A stretch of DNA of 64,000 nt from Paenibacillus mendelii (GTDB lineage Bacteria; Bacillota; Bacilli; Paenibacillales; Paenibacillaceae). The stretch's first letter is position 1, and every line of letters begins with the position of its first letter. Positions 8,506 through 16,582 of this stretch are shown here, piece after piece. Location: assembly GCF_024498075.1 (NCBI RefSeq), contig NZ_JANHOF010000004.1:124001-188000 (forward strand), read 5' to 3'. A program made the translations under genes and the position numbers. The notes below the pieces were generated by a model. It made no database searches. It was not told where the DNA came from and saw nothing but the letters and a program-made list of their open reading frames with translations.

Positions 8506-9159
8506 CTACGTCCAGGAGGAAGATAGCGAAATATCCGGTTGAGCTTCACGATTCACCGCTTCTGATTCCCTCACCAGACGCTCGTAATCCACCAGGGTGT
8601 GGACCTCAACAACAAACCGGCAGTCGATTTGATTCATCTGAAACACATTCTCCCCCGCTTCACACCACTGAAGCGCATCCAGAAGAGCTGCGATCGAGGT
8701 GCTGCCTGTATCCATCAGCCTTTCAATACTTTCGCAGCATTGCTTCTTATACAATCCATGGAGCGGGTACACACGGTTCGCAACGCTAGGAATTGCAGCA
8801 TTACAGCCATCCGCCATCGATGCCAGCATGAGCTGGGCTGCCGCGGCCGATATAAAGGGCATATGACCGCCAACGACCCAGATATATGGATTCTTCGCTA
8901 ATGCCAAGCCTGCATGTATGCCGCCAACAGCACCGTTACCCGGGTAAAAGTCCGTAATGATTCGCACCTCCCGATCAACCACTCTCATGAACGGAAAGGG
9001 ATCATTGGTGACGATAATCAATTCATTGCAGCACTTTCGCATCTCAGATAACTGTCGTTCTAGAAACGTCTTTGAACCGAGCTCTAGCAGTGCCCGATTC
9101 TTCCCTTCCATCCCCCGGTTATCCCCGCCTGCCAATATGATACCGGACAGCAAAGGCAT
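8506..9159 (-). CDS. mobA: MobA-like molybdenum cofactor guanylyltransferase
   Basis: The 217-residue protein has the nucleotidyltransferase start GIILAGGDNRGMEGKNRALLEL (consensus LAGGxSxRMGxDKALL), ITDFYPGNGAVGGIHAGL and the phosphate-side motif VVGGHMPFI. MobA attaches GMP to molybdopterin to make the cofactor of nitrate reductase and related enzymes. Two departures are notable: the usual DK of the first motif reads NR, and the metal-binding Asp of the DMPF motif is His (HMPF). It may have changed activity. It lies upstream of fnr with a 104-base gap, which supports a role in anaerobic nitrate respiration. Confidence 0.75.
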   Translation of the reverse strand: MPLLSGIILAGGDNRGMEGKNRALLELGSKTFLERQLSEMRKCCNELIIVTNDPFPFMRVVDREVRIITDFYPGNGAVGGIHAGLALAKNPYIWVVGGHMPFISAAAAQLMLASMADGCNAAIPSVANRVYPLHGLYKKQCCESIERLMDTGSTSIAALLDALQWCEAGENVFQMNQIDCRFVVEVHTLVDYERLVRESEAVNREAQPDISLSSSWT

Positions 9160-9249
9160 CGCTCCCTTCTACGCCGCTTCCACCGCAACGGAATGTAACC
9201 TCTTTCACTCTTCTTGATCTAATGGTAAAGGTAACCGCCTTGACGGGCT

Positions 9250-9328
9250 ATGATCTTCATCACATCGTAACGATGAAGATCATTAACAAATAGGCCAGCC
9301 TATGAGAATTACTCATGGACTGGCCTAT
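9250..9328 (-). terminator. Two tandem hairpins after the hemerythrin gene
   Basis: Stem 9290-9306/9312-9328 (17 bases each, one mismatch) lies 17 bases after the stop codon. A second stem, 9250-9260/9273-9283, follows it. T-tracts are short, so termination is likely but not certain. Confidence 0.6.
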
Positions 9329-9345
9329 CATCAACCAACAGCCTG

Positions 9346-9915
9346 CTAAGAAAATAAATAATCGATATCCGTTAGTATTTCACCTACGAGCGGGAACAGG
9401 ACGTCCTCTTCCATATGAAAATGCCCCTTCAAAATCAGGCAGCCTTGCGTTAAATGATCCGTGGCTTGCTTAAGCTGCTGAGCCATGTGGACATCGTATC
9501 GTTCCATTCCCCGCTTCAGCATGCTAAGCATGGAGCCGCTGAGCTCCAAGAACGTATCGAAGAATTGAAGCGCGAGCTCATGATCCTTCTCGAGCACCCA
9601 GATGGACGGCATCATCGTCGGTTCGATTTTCTTCTTGAAGTAGCTCGTAATAATCGGAAACAGCTCTTGATCCTCCCATTTCGCATGGCGATCCAGCTCA
9701 CTAACGAGATGGGCAGATTCAGAACGGAGCTGCTCCAGTGTCTGGAACATCGTAGAGGACATTGGGGATGCTGCCGCACTCATACTCCGTTCATATAAGG
9801 CGTCTACCTTCTCCTTCAAGCAATCATGATCCGTCTTCAATTGAATAACCAGCATAAGGAATGCACTCGTTCTAGCCGAATCTAATGGCTCCAGTTCAGC
9901 CTCCATCCTCATCAT
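9346..9915 (-). CDS. Hemerythrin HHE-domain protein
   Basis: The 189-residue helical protein carries a di-iron hemerythrin-like ligand set: H30 (TDHD), H77 with E81 and E84 (HAKWEDQELFP), H112 (KDHE) and H165/H167 with E169/E170 (GHFHMEEDVLFP). Proteins of this kind bind oxygen or nitric oxide, or repair iron-sulfur centres (YtfE/ScdA type). There is no ScdA N-terminal domain. A perfect FNR-type site TGTGA-N6-TCACA is centred about 80 bases upstream of the ATG, so it is probably induced without oxygen. This agrees with a role in nitric oxide or oxygen handling during nitrate respiration. Confidence 0.85.
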   Translation of the reverse strand: MMRMEAELEPLDSARTSAFLMLVIQLKTDHDCLKEKVDALYERSMSAAASPMSSTMFQTLEQLRSESAHLVSELDRHAKWEDQELFPIITSYFKKKIEPTMMPSIWVLEKDHELALQFFDTFLELSGSMLSMLKRGMERYDVHMAQQLKQATDHLTQGCLILKGHFHMEEDVLFPLVGEILTDIDYLFS

Positions 9916-9960
9916 CGTTACGTATCCCCCTCAGCTTGGTATGACAAACCCTTTGAGAAT

Positions 9961-10003
9961 ACTGTACGCGATGTCTGGCTGAACTGCTGTGAGATTAATC
10001 ACA
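9961..10003 (-). promoter_or_regulatory. FNR-type operator with -10 box, hemerythrin promoter
   Basis: The perfect dyad TGTGA-GATTAA-TCACA (9988-10003) overlaps the 3' end of the kinase gene. On the minus strand, TACAGT (9966-9961) is a plausible -10 box. A transcript start near 9954 would put the dyad centre at about -41.5, the class II activation position for FNR. Confidence 0.7.
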
Positions 10004-11114
10004 GCTGCTTCAAGATTGTGAATGTAATGACCGTGCCACGCTCAAGCTCGGAGGTCAGCTCAAATCGGCCCCCGACAACTCTCGCACGTTCTTCCATGCT
10101 GAATAACCCAACGCCGCTGCTTCTTGAGGTTGTATCGAAACCAGCGCCCCGATCAGCAATTCGCGCGACAACCTCCGTATCGGACTCGGTTATGGACACC
10201 TCCGCTTCAGAGACGTCCGCGTATTTGGCAATATTGGTGAGCGCTTCCTGAATAATACGGTAGACGGCCGTCTCTGCTTGCGCATGAAGCCGGTTGCGAA
10301 GGCTGCACTCGAGCTTCACTTGTATACCGTAATGATCACTATAATTGTCGATATACGATCGAATTGCAGGAACAACGCCGAGATCATCCAATACCGAAGG
10401 GCGAAGCTCCCATGCCAAGCCCCTTACCTCCTCCATAATCCCGACGATATGGTTCCGAAGCTGTACCATATTCTCTTCACCCGCATCCTTGGCAGATGAG
10501 ATTCGATCAATCTGAATGAGGAGCGAGAACAAGCTTTGTCCGATTCCGTCATGAAGCTCACGTGAAAACTTGCGCCGTTCCTCCTCTTGAATGCGCATCA
10601 CCTGCGCCATCATGTGCTGTAAATCCTCCTCGACCTTCTTCAGCCGCGTCACCTCATTGCGGATTGCCAGAAACTGATAGGGGAGTCCTTGCGCATCCAG
10701 AAAGGGAACGATCGTCGTATGAACCCAGTAATAGCTCCCGTCCTTTGCCCGATTCTTGATGTCGCCAGTCCATACGTTACCGGATAGGATCGTTTCCCAA
10801 AGGGTGCTCATAAATTCCTTCGTATGATGGCCGGAAGTGATAATACGATGATCCTTCCCAATCAATTCTTCCCGGCTGTACTTGGATATATCGCAAAACT
10901 TATTATTCACATAGATGATTTTGCCCTTCCGGTCCGTAACGGCGACGATTGAGGATTCATCGAGAGCAAATTTGACATCAGCCAATTGCTTCAGAGAGTG
11001 TTTGAGCTCATGGCGGAAATTCTCATCGCCGATCTGCTCCTCGATGCGTGCGAGCAGACCTTTGACACGAGGTCCAATTAATTCCGACTCGGTGCGGTCC
11101 CATGAATTATTCAT
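9999..11114 (-). CDS. PAS-domain sensor histidine kinase, NarL/NreB class
   Basis: The 371-residue cytoplasmic kinase has no membrane helix. A PAS domain covers about residues 45-160 (IIYVNNKFCDISKYSREELIG and the PAC part KDGSYYWVHTTIVPF). A HisKA_3 dimerisation domain follows with RRKFSRELHDGIGQSL; H188 is the phospho-acceptor. The HATPase domain ends the protein (QEALTNIAKYA, DRGAGFD, GVGLFSMEERA). Staphylococcal NreB senses oxygen with four PAS cysteines, but this PAS domain has only one (C74), so it must sense something else or use another cofactor. It overlaps the response regulator gene by 8 bases. Confidence 0.88.
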   Translation of the reverse strand: MNNSWDRTESELIGPRVKGLLARIEEQIGDENFRHELKHSLKQLADVKFALDESSIVAVTDRKGKIIYVNNKFCDISKYSREELIGKDHRIITSGHHTKEFMSTLWETILSGNVWTGDIKNRAKDGSYYWVHTTIVPFLDAQGLPYQFLAIRNEVTRLKKVEEDLQHMMAQVMRIQEEERRKFSRELHDGIGQSLFSLLIQIDRISSAKDAGEENMVQLRNHIVGIMEEVRGLAWELRPSVLDDLGVVPAIRSYIDNYSDHYGIQVKLECSLRNRLHAQAETAVYRIIQEALTNIAKYADVSEAEVSITESDTEVVARIADRGAGFDTTSRSSGVGLFSMEERARVVGGRFELTSELERGTVITFTILKQL

Positions 11115-11760
11115 AATTCAACAGCCCCTTTTTCACCGCGTACTTAATCAGATCCGGTCTTGAACGCAGCCCAAGCTTCTCCATGACATTACTCTTATGG
11201 GTCTCCACCGTCTTCACGCTAATAAAGAGCTGCTCGGCTATTTCTTTGTTCGCATAGCCCTTGGCAGCCAGGGAGAGAATCTCCTTCTCTCGCGTAGTCA
11301 GCGTATCATATTGGTCTTGATTGCTGCCTGCCTGAAAACAATCCATATATTCACTCATGAGCCGCTTCGTCGCGGTTGGATATAAATAGGCGTTCCCCCC
11401 CGCCACCGTTCGTATTGCGGTCACCAGCTCCTCGTGGGGCGCACTCTTCAATACGTAGCCGGAGGCTCCGGCCTGTATGGCCCGGAACAAATACTCGTCG
11501 TCGTCATGCATCGTTAAGATGAGGACCGCAGTATCCGGGAGAATCTGGCTGAGTTCCTTCGCTGCCGTAAGTCCGTCTTTCCCATGCGGCATGCTCAGGT
11601 CCATCAATACAACATCAGGCCGCAGCTGCCCGGCTAGCGCAATGGCTTCATCACCCTCGGATGCTTCGCCAACGACCGTCATATCTTCTTTCTCGCTTAA
11701 GAGGAGCTTCAGTCCGGAACGGACCACAGCATGATCATCCACAATGATAATTGAAATCAA
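11107..11760 (-). CDS. NarL/LuxR-family response regulator
   Basis: From the chosen start the protein has 217 residues. The receiver domain has the acidic pair D8/D9 (IIIVDDHAVVRSG), the phospho-acceptor D54 (VVLMDLSMP) and the lysine in VLKSAPHEEL. The LuxR-type helix-turn-helix is LTTREKEILSLAAKGYANKEIAEQL and SVKTVETHKSNVMEKLGL. The frame is open up to 11817, but I choose TTG at 11760. It gives the usual family beginning (ISIIIVDDH), lies after GGGGTG, and avoids an overlap with the GAF gene. Gene order GAF - regulator - kinase with short spacing indicates one operon, as in nreABC but with B and C swapped. Confidence 0.88.
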   Translation of the reverse strand: MISIIIVDDHAVVRSGLKLLLSEKEDMTVVGEASEGDEAIALAGQLRPDVVLMDLSMPHGKDGLTAAKELSQILPDTAVLILTMHDDDEYLFRAIQAGASGYVLKSAPHEELVTAIRTVAGGNAYLYPTATKRLMSEYMDCFQAGSNQDQYDTLTTREKEILSLAAKGYANKEIAEQLFISVKTVETHKSNVMEKLGLRSRPDLIKYAVKKGLLNYE

Positions 11761-11776
11761 TCTTCCACACCCCGGT

Positions 11777-12274
11777 TCAATGAACGTTATTCCCCTCATT
11801 ATAGCAATTGCTATCACCTGCTGGGAAGGCTGGATTCAGTTGGGATGAGAGAGCGTTTGCATAACGCAAGCCGGCTTCAATATCCGAAGAGGCATACTCC
11901 TCCCCCGATCGCCTGCCCATATACAGGACACCTGCGGTCGCTCTTAAGCCTGCTGCGACGATCGGGAATGCAGCCGCTTCCTGCAGCTGCTCCGCTAACA
12001 TAACAGGGCATTCCGGTACCGAATGATTACCGAGCTTGCCTCGCCGGGAATGACACATGATGCCAAGACGTCTAGCCATGCCCGCTAAGCCTGACCCGGC
12101 CTTGACTGTCATCAGAGCGACACGATCATTACGATTACCGAGAATGATTGTCCACTTCATGGTTCCTTGTAAACTGAGGGCTTCTGCTAGCGCGGCGAAT
12201 TGACTTCCCGTCTCCATCCGAAACCGTTCCAGAAGATCCGCCCGGCTTCCATATTCAACAAGTGTCGTACTCAT
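11777..12274 (-). CDS. GAF-domain protein, NreA-like
   Basis: The 165-residue cytoplasmic protein is a single GAF-type domain (KWTIILGNRNDRVALMTVKAGSGLAGMARRLG in the middle, FPIVAAGLRATAGVLYMGRRSGEEYA near the end). In staphylococci NreA is a GAF protein of similar size that binds nitrate and controls the kinase NreB. The position here, directly upstream of a NarL-type regulator and a PAS kinase, makes an NreA-like nitrate (or other ligand) sensor likely. Sequence alone does not prove nitrate binding. It heads the three-gene operon. Three cysteines are scattered and do not form a clear metal motif. Confidence 0.65.
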   Translation of the reverse strand: MSTTLVEYGSRADLLERFRMETGSQFAALAEALSLQGTMKWTIILGNRNDRVALMTVKAGSGLAGMARRLGIMCHSRRGKLGNHSVPECPVMLAEQLQEAAAFPIVAAGLRATAGVLYMGRRSGEEYASSDIEAGLRYANALSSQLNPAFPAGDSNCYNEGNNVH

Positions 12275-12399
12275 GCTTTCCCGTCCCTTCGTGATACACC
12301 CGACCCGTTCTATACCTTCTATTGTATCGAATCAGCCATTGCTTGTAAGTCGGGGAATACCCTGAAATGCGGTTCGGGGGTTGGAGCATGCGCTTCGTT

Positions 12400-13017
12400 C
12401 TAATCAAGAATGACACTTTTGCCAGTATCATGTAAGAATTCAAACATCGTCTGAATCTGCTTCACCGTGTTTCTTTCCAACGACAGCTCAGGCAAGTGAT
12501 GTTCATCAAAAAAATCCACACCGCTTGTTTCCAGGCCAGTCTTTGCTTCTCCGCCGATGATAACGCATTCGATAAAGAACTTATACACATGGTAGAGCTC
12601 AGGCGGATGATCATGATTCTTTTTATCCATGACAGCCAGCAGCCGAACGGGTTTGACATCAAATCCGGATTCTTCTTTAATCTCTTTCACAGCTATTTCC
12701 GAGGGGGAATATCCGATATCCGCCCACCCTCCAGGCAATGCCCAGGCTCCATCCCCTTTTTCACGCACCAGAAGCAGCTTGCCTTGATGAAAAACAACGC
12801 CGCGTATATCCACCTTAGGTGTGGCATACCCCTTTTCATTAGCAAAAACAAGCTCAACCTGCTCTTTCTCCATGAACGTGTAAGTAGACACCATCTCAAT
12901 GCTCAGCTGTCTAAGCGCTTCATATCGTTCAACGTCATACGGGTCCTTGGCATATGTCAACCCAATCTGAGCGATAGACTGGATTTGCTTCACCCATTCC
13001 AACCATTTCGGCTCCAC
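12400..13017 (-). CDS. Nudix hydrolase with N-terminal NUDIX_N domain
   Basis: The 205-residue protein has an N-terminal helical domain (EWVKQIQSIAQIGLTYAKDPYDVERYEALRQL) that matches the NUDIX_N domain of a Bacillus CDP-choline pyrophosphatase type. A Nudix domain follows with the box GGWADIGYSPSEIAVKEIKEESGF (consensus Gx5Ex7REUxEExGU, with K for R). It probably cleaves a nucleoside diphosphate linked to another group. The frame is open to an ATG at 13035, but AAGGAGGGGG lies inside that extension and points to GTG at 13017, which is 8 bases after it. Confidence 0.85.
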   Translation of the reverse strand: MEPKWLEWVKQIQSIAQIGLTYAKDPYDVERYEALRQLSIEMVSTYTFMEKEQVELVFANEKGYATPKVDIRGVVFHQGKLLLVREKGDGAWALPGGWADIGYSPSEIAVKEIKEESGFDVKPVRLLAVMDKKNHDHPPELYHVYKFFIECVIIGGEAKTGLETSGVDFFDEHHLPELSLERNTVKQIQTMFEFLHDTGKSVILD

Positions 13018-13100
13018 TGTTTCCCCCTCCTTCATCTTATCCTCTGGTATACTGCACCCTTCAAGTCGGCTCTCAAGAGAGAACGCTAGGGTATACGGAA

Positions 13101-13126
13101 ATAACCCGCTCTTGAGAGCGGGTTAT
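13101..13126 (-). terminator. Terminator after aldo/keto reductase
   Basis: The inverted repeat ATAACCCGCTC / GAGCGGGTTAT with a 4-base loop lies 22 bases after the stop codon of the minus-strand gene. The T-tract is weak. Confidence 0.65.
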
Positions 13127-13147
13127 CCGATCCGGCTATGCGGATGC

Positions 13148-14068
13148 TTACCGGTTCCAGGTTTGCGGATGATCATCCTCTGTCAGTTCGGCAGCTCTAG
13201 CGTTAGCCGTCACCTGCTCGGGGTTTTTGCAGCCCGGAATTACTGCCGTAACAGCTGGATGCTTCAAGCACCAAGCCAGCGCCCACGAGGCCATATCGAC
13301 TCCTGCCGGCACTTCCTCCTGCTGGATCCGCTGAACCTCCTTCAGCTTGCGCTCGGTAATCTCCTTATCATGGCGATGCCTCACATCGGTTGCATCGAAG
13401 ACAGCGCCAGGCTTATATTTGCCGCTAAGATAGCCGCTCGCCAGCGGCACTCGTGCGAGAACACCTAAGTCCTGCCGCTCGCAAGAGACGAATACTTCCT
13501 CTTCAGGCACCCGGTCTAACCGGTTATAGACCACTTGAATTGCTTGTGACCCCACCTCGGTAGAAGCATTCGTCTGATGGATGTTGCCATTATTCCCGAT
13601 GGAAGTACCAAGATGCCGTATTTTACCAGCCTGAATTTGTTTATCGAGCACGGTCCATAAGGAATCATTATCAAAAGCCGCATCAGGTCCGGAGTGGAAC
13701 TGATACAAATCAATATATTCCGTCTGGAGTGCTTTCAATGAAGCATCCAGCTGATTGACGACGTCATCTGCCGAGTAATTGTCCGTTCTCGTGAAGCGTT
13801 CATGAAAGTGATGGCCGAATTTCGTTGCGACAACCCATTGATCCCGGTTACGCCGCGACAGATAGCTGCCGATGAATTGCTCCGACAGATGGTCGCCGTA
13901 GCACTCCGCCGTATCAATGAGATTGATTCCGAGCTCGGATGCCCGGTCCAATATCGCATCTGCTTCCTCCTGTGTAAACTGCTTGCCCCATTCGCCGCCG
14001 AACTGCCAGGTGCCTACGCCAATAATGGAAACGCGAAGCTCTGTTTTGCCAAGTCTGCGATACTTCAT
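13148..14068 (-). CDS. Aldo/keto reductase
   Basis: The 306-residue single-domain protein reads as an NADPH-dependent (beta/alpha)8 aldo/keto reductase. It has GVGTWQFGGEWG near the start, INLIDTAECYGD (catalytic Asp and Tyr), VVATKFGHH (catalytic Lys), IDLYQFHSGPDA with the catalytic His, and the cofactor end AVTAVIPGCKNPEQVTANARAAE. The substrate is not evident. It is monocistronic, with a terminator behind it. Confidence 0.9.
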   Translation of the reverse strand: MKYRRLGKTELRVSIIGVGTWQFGGEWGKQFTQEEADAILDRASELGINLIDTAECYGDHLSEQFIGSYLSRRNRDQWVVATKFGHHFHERFTRTDNYSADDVVNQLDASLKALQTEYIDLYQFHSGPDAAFDNDSLWTVLDKQIQAGKIRHLGTSIGNNGNIHQTNASTEVGSQAIQVVYNRLDRVPEEEVFVSCERQDLGVLARVPLASGYLSGKYKPGAVFDATDVRHRHDKEITERKLKEVQRIQQEEVPAGVDMASWALAWCLKHPAVTAVIPGCKNPEQVTANARAAELTEDDHPQTWNR

Positions 14069-14190
14069 GAAGAAACTCTCCCTTCACCATTTACTTCGAT
14101 GCATGAAAAAGACAGACCACCGTTGAAGGCGCTCTGCCTAATAATTCGATAATGACTGTTGAAACCCTTTATTTCTGTAGTGCCGTCCAC

Positions 14191-14454
14191 TCATCGTTGA
14201 ATTTCGACGACATCTAGACTGTGGCTTTCTTCGAGCGAATGGAGATCTGCATCCTCATATAGGGACTGCTTCACATCAAAGATCGACAGACTAGGGTCAA
14301 CATAGAAGGTCGATCCACGATACGAGCAGCGATCGAAGTCGAAGGTACCCGAGGTAATGATTAGAATACAGTTTATAAACGAACATCCAATAAAATGAAA
14401 TCCATCAAAAACAATCGTTTCATTCTCAAACACTTGATCCATTACGCGCTGCAT
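14191..14454 (-). CDS. Small protein of unknown function
   Basis: The 87-residue protein has a good ribosome binding site (GGGAGCTG before the ATG). Its first half alternates hydrophobic and small residues (FDGFHFIGCSFINC, then FDFDRCSYRGSTFYVD), a pattern resembling a short beta-helix or pentapeptide-like turn stack. The second half is acidic (LYEDADLHSLEESHSL). No known family is recognised. It stands alone between the reductase and the (p)ppGpp synthetase gene, both on the same strand. Confidence 0.6.
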   Translation of the reverse strand: MQRVMDQVFENETIVFDGFHFIGCSFINCILIITSGTFDFDRCSYRGSTFYVDPSLSIFDVKQSLYEDADLHSLEESHSLDVVEIQR

Positions 14455-14602
14455 CAGTTCAGCTCCCTTTTTTCAGTGAGATGAACTCTATGCTAACAGA
14501 TCCAGCCTGCGGTGTTTGTCACTTCATGCCACTGTAATCAACTATTTATCGACAAGGCGTTCTTATGTTCGAACTGTGCAGACAGCTACCGGAATTCCTG
14601 TC

Positions 14603-15340
14603 TTATTCTTTCCCTAATATCTCCAATAATGCTTCGGGAAGGTTAAACTTCTGATTATTAATGGTGATGCTCCTAAGTTCTCTCTCCGTATCCTCATGCT
14701 GCAAATCTTTGATCGATTGAACCTCTTGCATCAATCGCTCCATCTGTTGATCAAGCGCATTTGCCGTATCCGCCGCTTCCTTGATCTCTTCGAGCAGATG
14801 CTGGGGGACGGAACGATTATATTTGTAAAAAATTTTATGTTCCAGGCTTGCCCAGAAGTCCATCGCGATCGTTCGTATTTGAATCTCGACACATACGTTC
14901 TCTACCCGATCGGATAAGAATACAGGGACTTCGATTAATAAGTGCAAGCTCTTGTATCCATTGGATTTGGGGTTTTTGATATAATCCTTGACTTGAAGAA
15001 TCTTCAAATCGCTTTGCTTCTGCAGGATCTCACTTACCCGGTAGATATCCGATATGAATGAGCAGGTAATTCGCAGTCCGGCAATATCTTTGACATATTC
15101 CTCGATCGAGTCAATCGCAATGGTTCCGCCTTTACGAATCAGCTTCTTCATGATGCTCTCCGGCGTTTTCAATCTCGTGTTCGTATGCTCAATCGGGCAA
15201 TAATCGTGAAGGGATTGAAACTCCTCTTTTAGAATCTCAATTTTCGTCTCCATCTCTTCCAAAGCAAATTTGTATTTGAGCATGAATCGTGTGATTTCAT
15301 TACGCATCTTTTTCAATTGATCCAATTGTTGAGTGTTCAT
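14603..15340 (-). CDS. Small alarmone synthetase ((p)ppGpp synthetase, RelQ/YjbM-like)
   Basis: The 245-residue protein contains only the RelA/SpoT synthetase domain. It shows RLKTPESIMKKLIRKG (substrate-binding part), the catalytic region EYVKDIAGLRITCSF, the loop NPKSNGYKSLHLLIEVP, and the metal/pyrophosphate motif VCVEIQIRTIAMDFWASLEHKI. It transfers pyrophosphate from ATP to GDP or GTP in the stringent response. There is no hydrolase, TGS or ACT domain, so it is a stand-alone synthetase. It is somewhat longer than YjbM or YwaC (about 210 residues) because of longer helical ends. It is cytoplasmic and apparently monocistronic. Confidence 0.9.
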   Translation of the reverse strand: MNTQQLDQLKKMRNEITRFMLKYKFALEEMETKIEILKEEFQSLHDYCPIEHTNTRLKTPESIMKKLIRKGGTIAIDSIEEYVKDIAGLRITCSFISDIYRVSEILQKQSDLKILQVKDYIKNPKSNGYKSLHLLIEVPVFLSDRVENVCVEIQIRTIAMDFWASLEHKIFYKYNRSVPQHLLEEIKEAADTANALDQQMERLMQEVQSIKDLQHEDTERELRSITINNQKFNLPEALLEILGKE

Positions 15341-15556
15341 TCGAAAATTCCCTTTCTATGGTTGAACTCCACGGGTGCGGATAAGCTTCTTACACCGCAG
15401 GATGGTCTTCAGTCCTCCAATGCTTCGTATATTATACCTAATAAAGCTGTTGATTGTAAGTTAGGCTCTATATAGGAATTCCTTCGAAATCGTCATGAAT
15501 GCACATCGAACAAGCATATATATAGGACAGCCCATACAGGAGGCAGGTAGGTTACC

Positions 15557-16153
15557 ATGCTCACGCTACCCAAAATAGCAGCGATCGTTAGCGGCAGCTT
15601 CCTCATCGCCATCGCCATTAATTTTTTCTTAATGCCATTAAAGGTATTGGACGGCGGCTTAATCGGAATTTCGCTCATTCTCAATTACTTGTTTAAAATA
15701 AAAGTCGGGCTGGTCATGCTGCTTCTGAGCATTCCGATCTTTGTTTTCATATGGCGCCATAACCATAAGACGATCTATACCAGTGTGATCGGTCTGCTGC
15801 TCTCCAGTTATCTGATTGATCTGCTCGAGCCGTATCATTACTATTTTCTTTATTATATTGAATGGACGCCGATCACCCGGTCGATCCTGGGAGGTGCTCT
15901 GATCGGTCTTGGTCTGGGCATCATGCTAAGGTTCGACTGCAGCACAGGCGGGTTAGATCTGCTCGCGCATTATATTTCGCGGTTTATACCAATGAATATC
16001 GGGGTTATGATTTTCATCATGGACGGTATCATTGTCAGCGCAGGGGCACTCCTTCTCCCCGAGGATACGTTTATTCTTTCCTTGTTGACTATCGCCGCGG
16101 GTGGGGTAACCACCGGATTATGCACCTTGAATATGCCGGATGCTGCCCACTAG
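15557..16153 (+). CDS. YitT-family membrane protein
   Basis: The 198-residue protein has five or six hydrophobic helices. The YitT hallmarks are visible: NFFLMPLKVLDGGLIGISLIL near the start and LGGALIGLGLGIMLRFDCSTGGLDLLAHYI in the middle. Full YitT proteins usually carry a C-terminal DUF2179 domain of about 80 residues. It is absent here (the protein ends after a last membrane helix), so this is a short version. The role is unknown. AGGAGG lies 14 bases before the ATG, which is slightly long. A terminator follows. Confidence 0.85.
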   Translation: MLTLPKIAAIVSGSFLIAIAINFFLMPLKVLDGGLIGISLILNYLFKIKVGLVMLLLSIPIFVFIWRHNHKTIYTSVIGLLLSSYLIDLLEPYHYYFLYYIEWTPITRSILGGALIGLGLGIMLRFDCSTGGLDLLAHYISRFIPMNIGVMIFIMDGIIVSAGALLLPEDTFILSLLTIAAGGVTTGLCTLNMPDAAH

Positions 16154-16166
16154 AATCATAAGATAT

Positions 16167-16204
16167 AACAAAGAAGATGAATCGGCGGATTCATCTTCTT
16201 TGTT
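16167..16204 (+). terminator. Terminator after YitT gene
   Basis: A 17-base perfect stem (16167-16183 and 16188-16204) is followed by TTGTTCC. The stem itself ends in T-rich sequence. Confidence 0.8.
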
Positions 16205-16232
16205 TGTTCCTGCTTATTGGCTGCTTCTACGT

Positions 16233-16493
16233 TTACTCTAACACGATTTGGGCAAAATCATATCTTGGCATCAGCAGCTCGAATGCTGCTTTTCCTTGCA
16301 AGCCGTTTATCACCCGCTCCTCGCGTTTTATCGCATCAGTTTATTCATGAACAAACGGTTCAGAAGCGGATAAAACAATCATACGCGCTTGGTTAAATCG
16401 AGCACCTAATGGCGAGAAGTCAGACGCTGCGACCTCGTCCACGCTTGTACGATTAATGACATTAAGTACTTTCGCGATTCGATGGCTGGAAAG
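16233..16493 (-). pseudogene. Decayed C-terminal gene fragment, possibly glycosidase
   Basis: One minus-strand frame reads as protein over about 85 codons: HRIAKVLNVINRTSVDEV, then FNQARMIVLSASEPFVHE, an in-frame TAA at 16343-16341, then VINGLQGKAAFELLMPRYDF ending AQIVLE and a stop at 16233. A TAG bounds it upstream. The end, with a hydrophobic beta-strand pattern and a final IVLE, resembles the C-terminal beta-sandwich of GH51-type arabinofuranosidases, but this is a guess. No start codon or catalytic part is present. It is a remnant in the 16.2-16.5 kb gap; nothing else clear is seen there. Confidence 0.4.
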
Positions 16494-16582
16494 CTACGCG
16501 GTAACAGGGCACACCTCACTGCCGCCGGGCTAGTGGCAGTAAGCTCACTAGTAGACCTCCGCTCCTCTTGTCTTAGAGGTCC

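Noticed and set aside
9194-9209. FNR site before mobA (TGTAACCTCTTTCACT)
   Set aside because: Two of the ten conserved positions differ from TGTGA-N6-TCACA and no matching -10 box was found, so it is too weak to list.
9999-11114. Direct assignment of the kinase as NreB
   Set aside because: The PAS domain has one cysteine in place of the four that hold the NreB iron-sulfur cluster.
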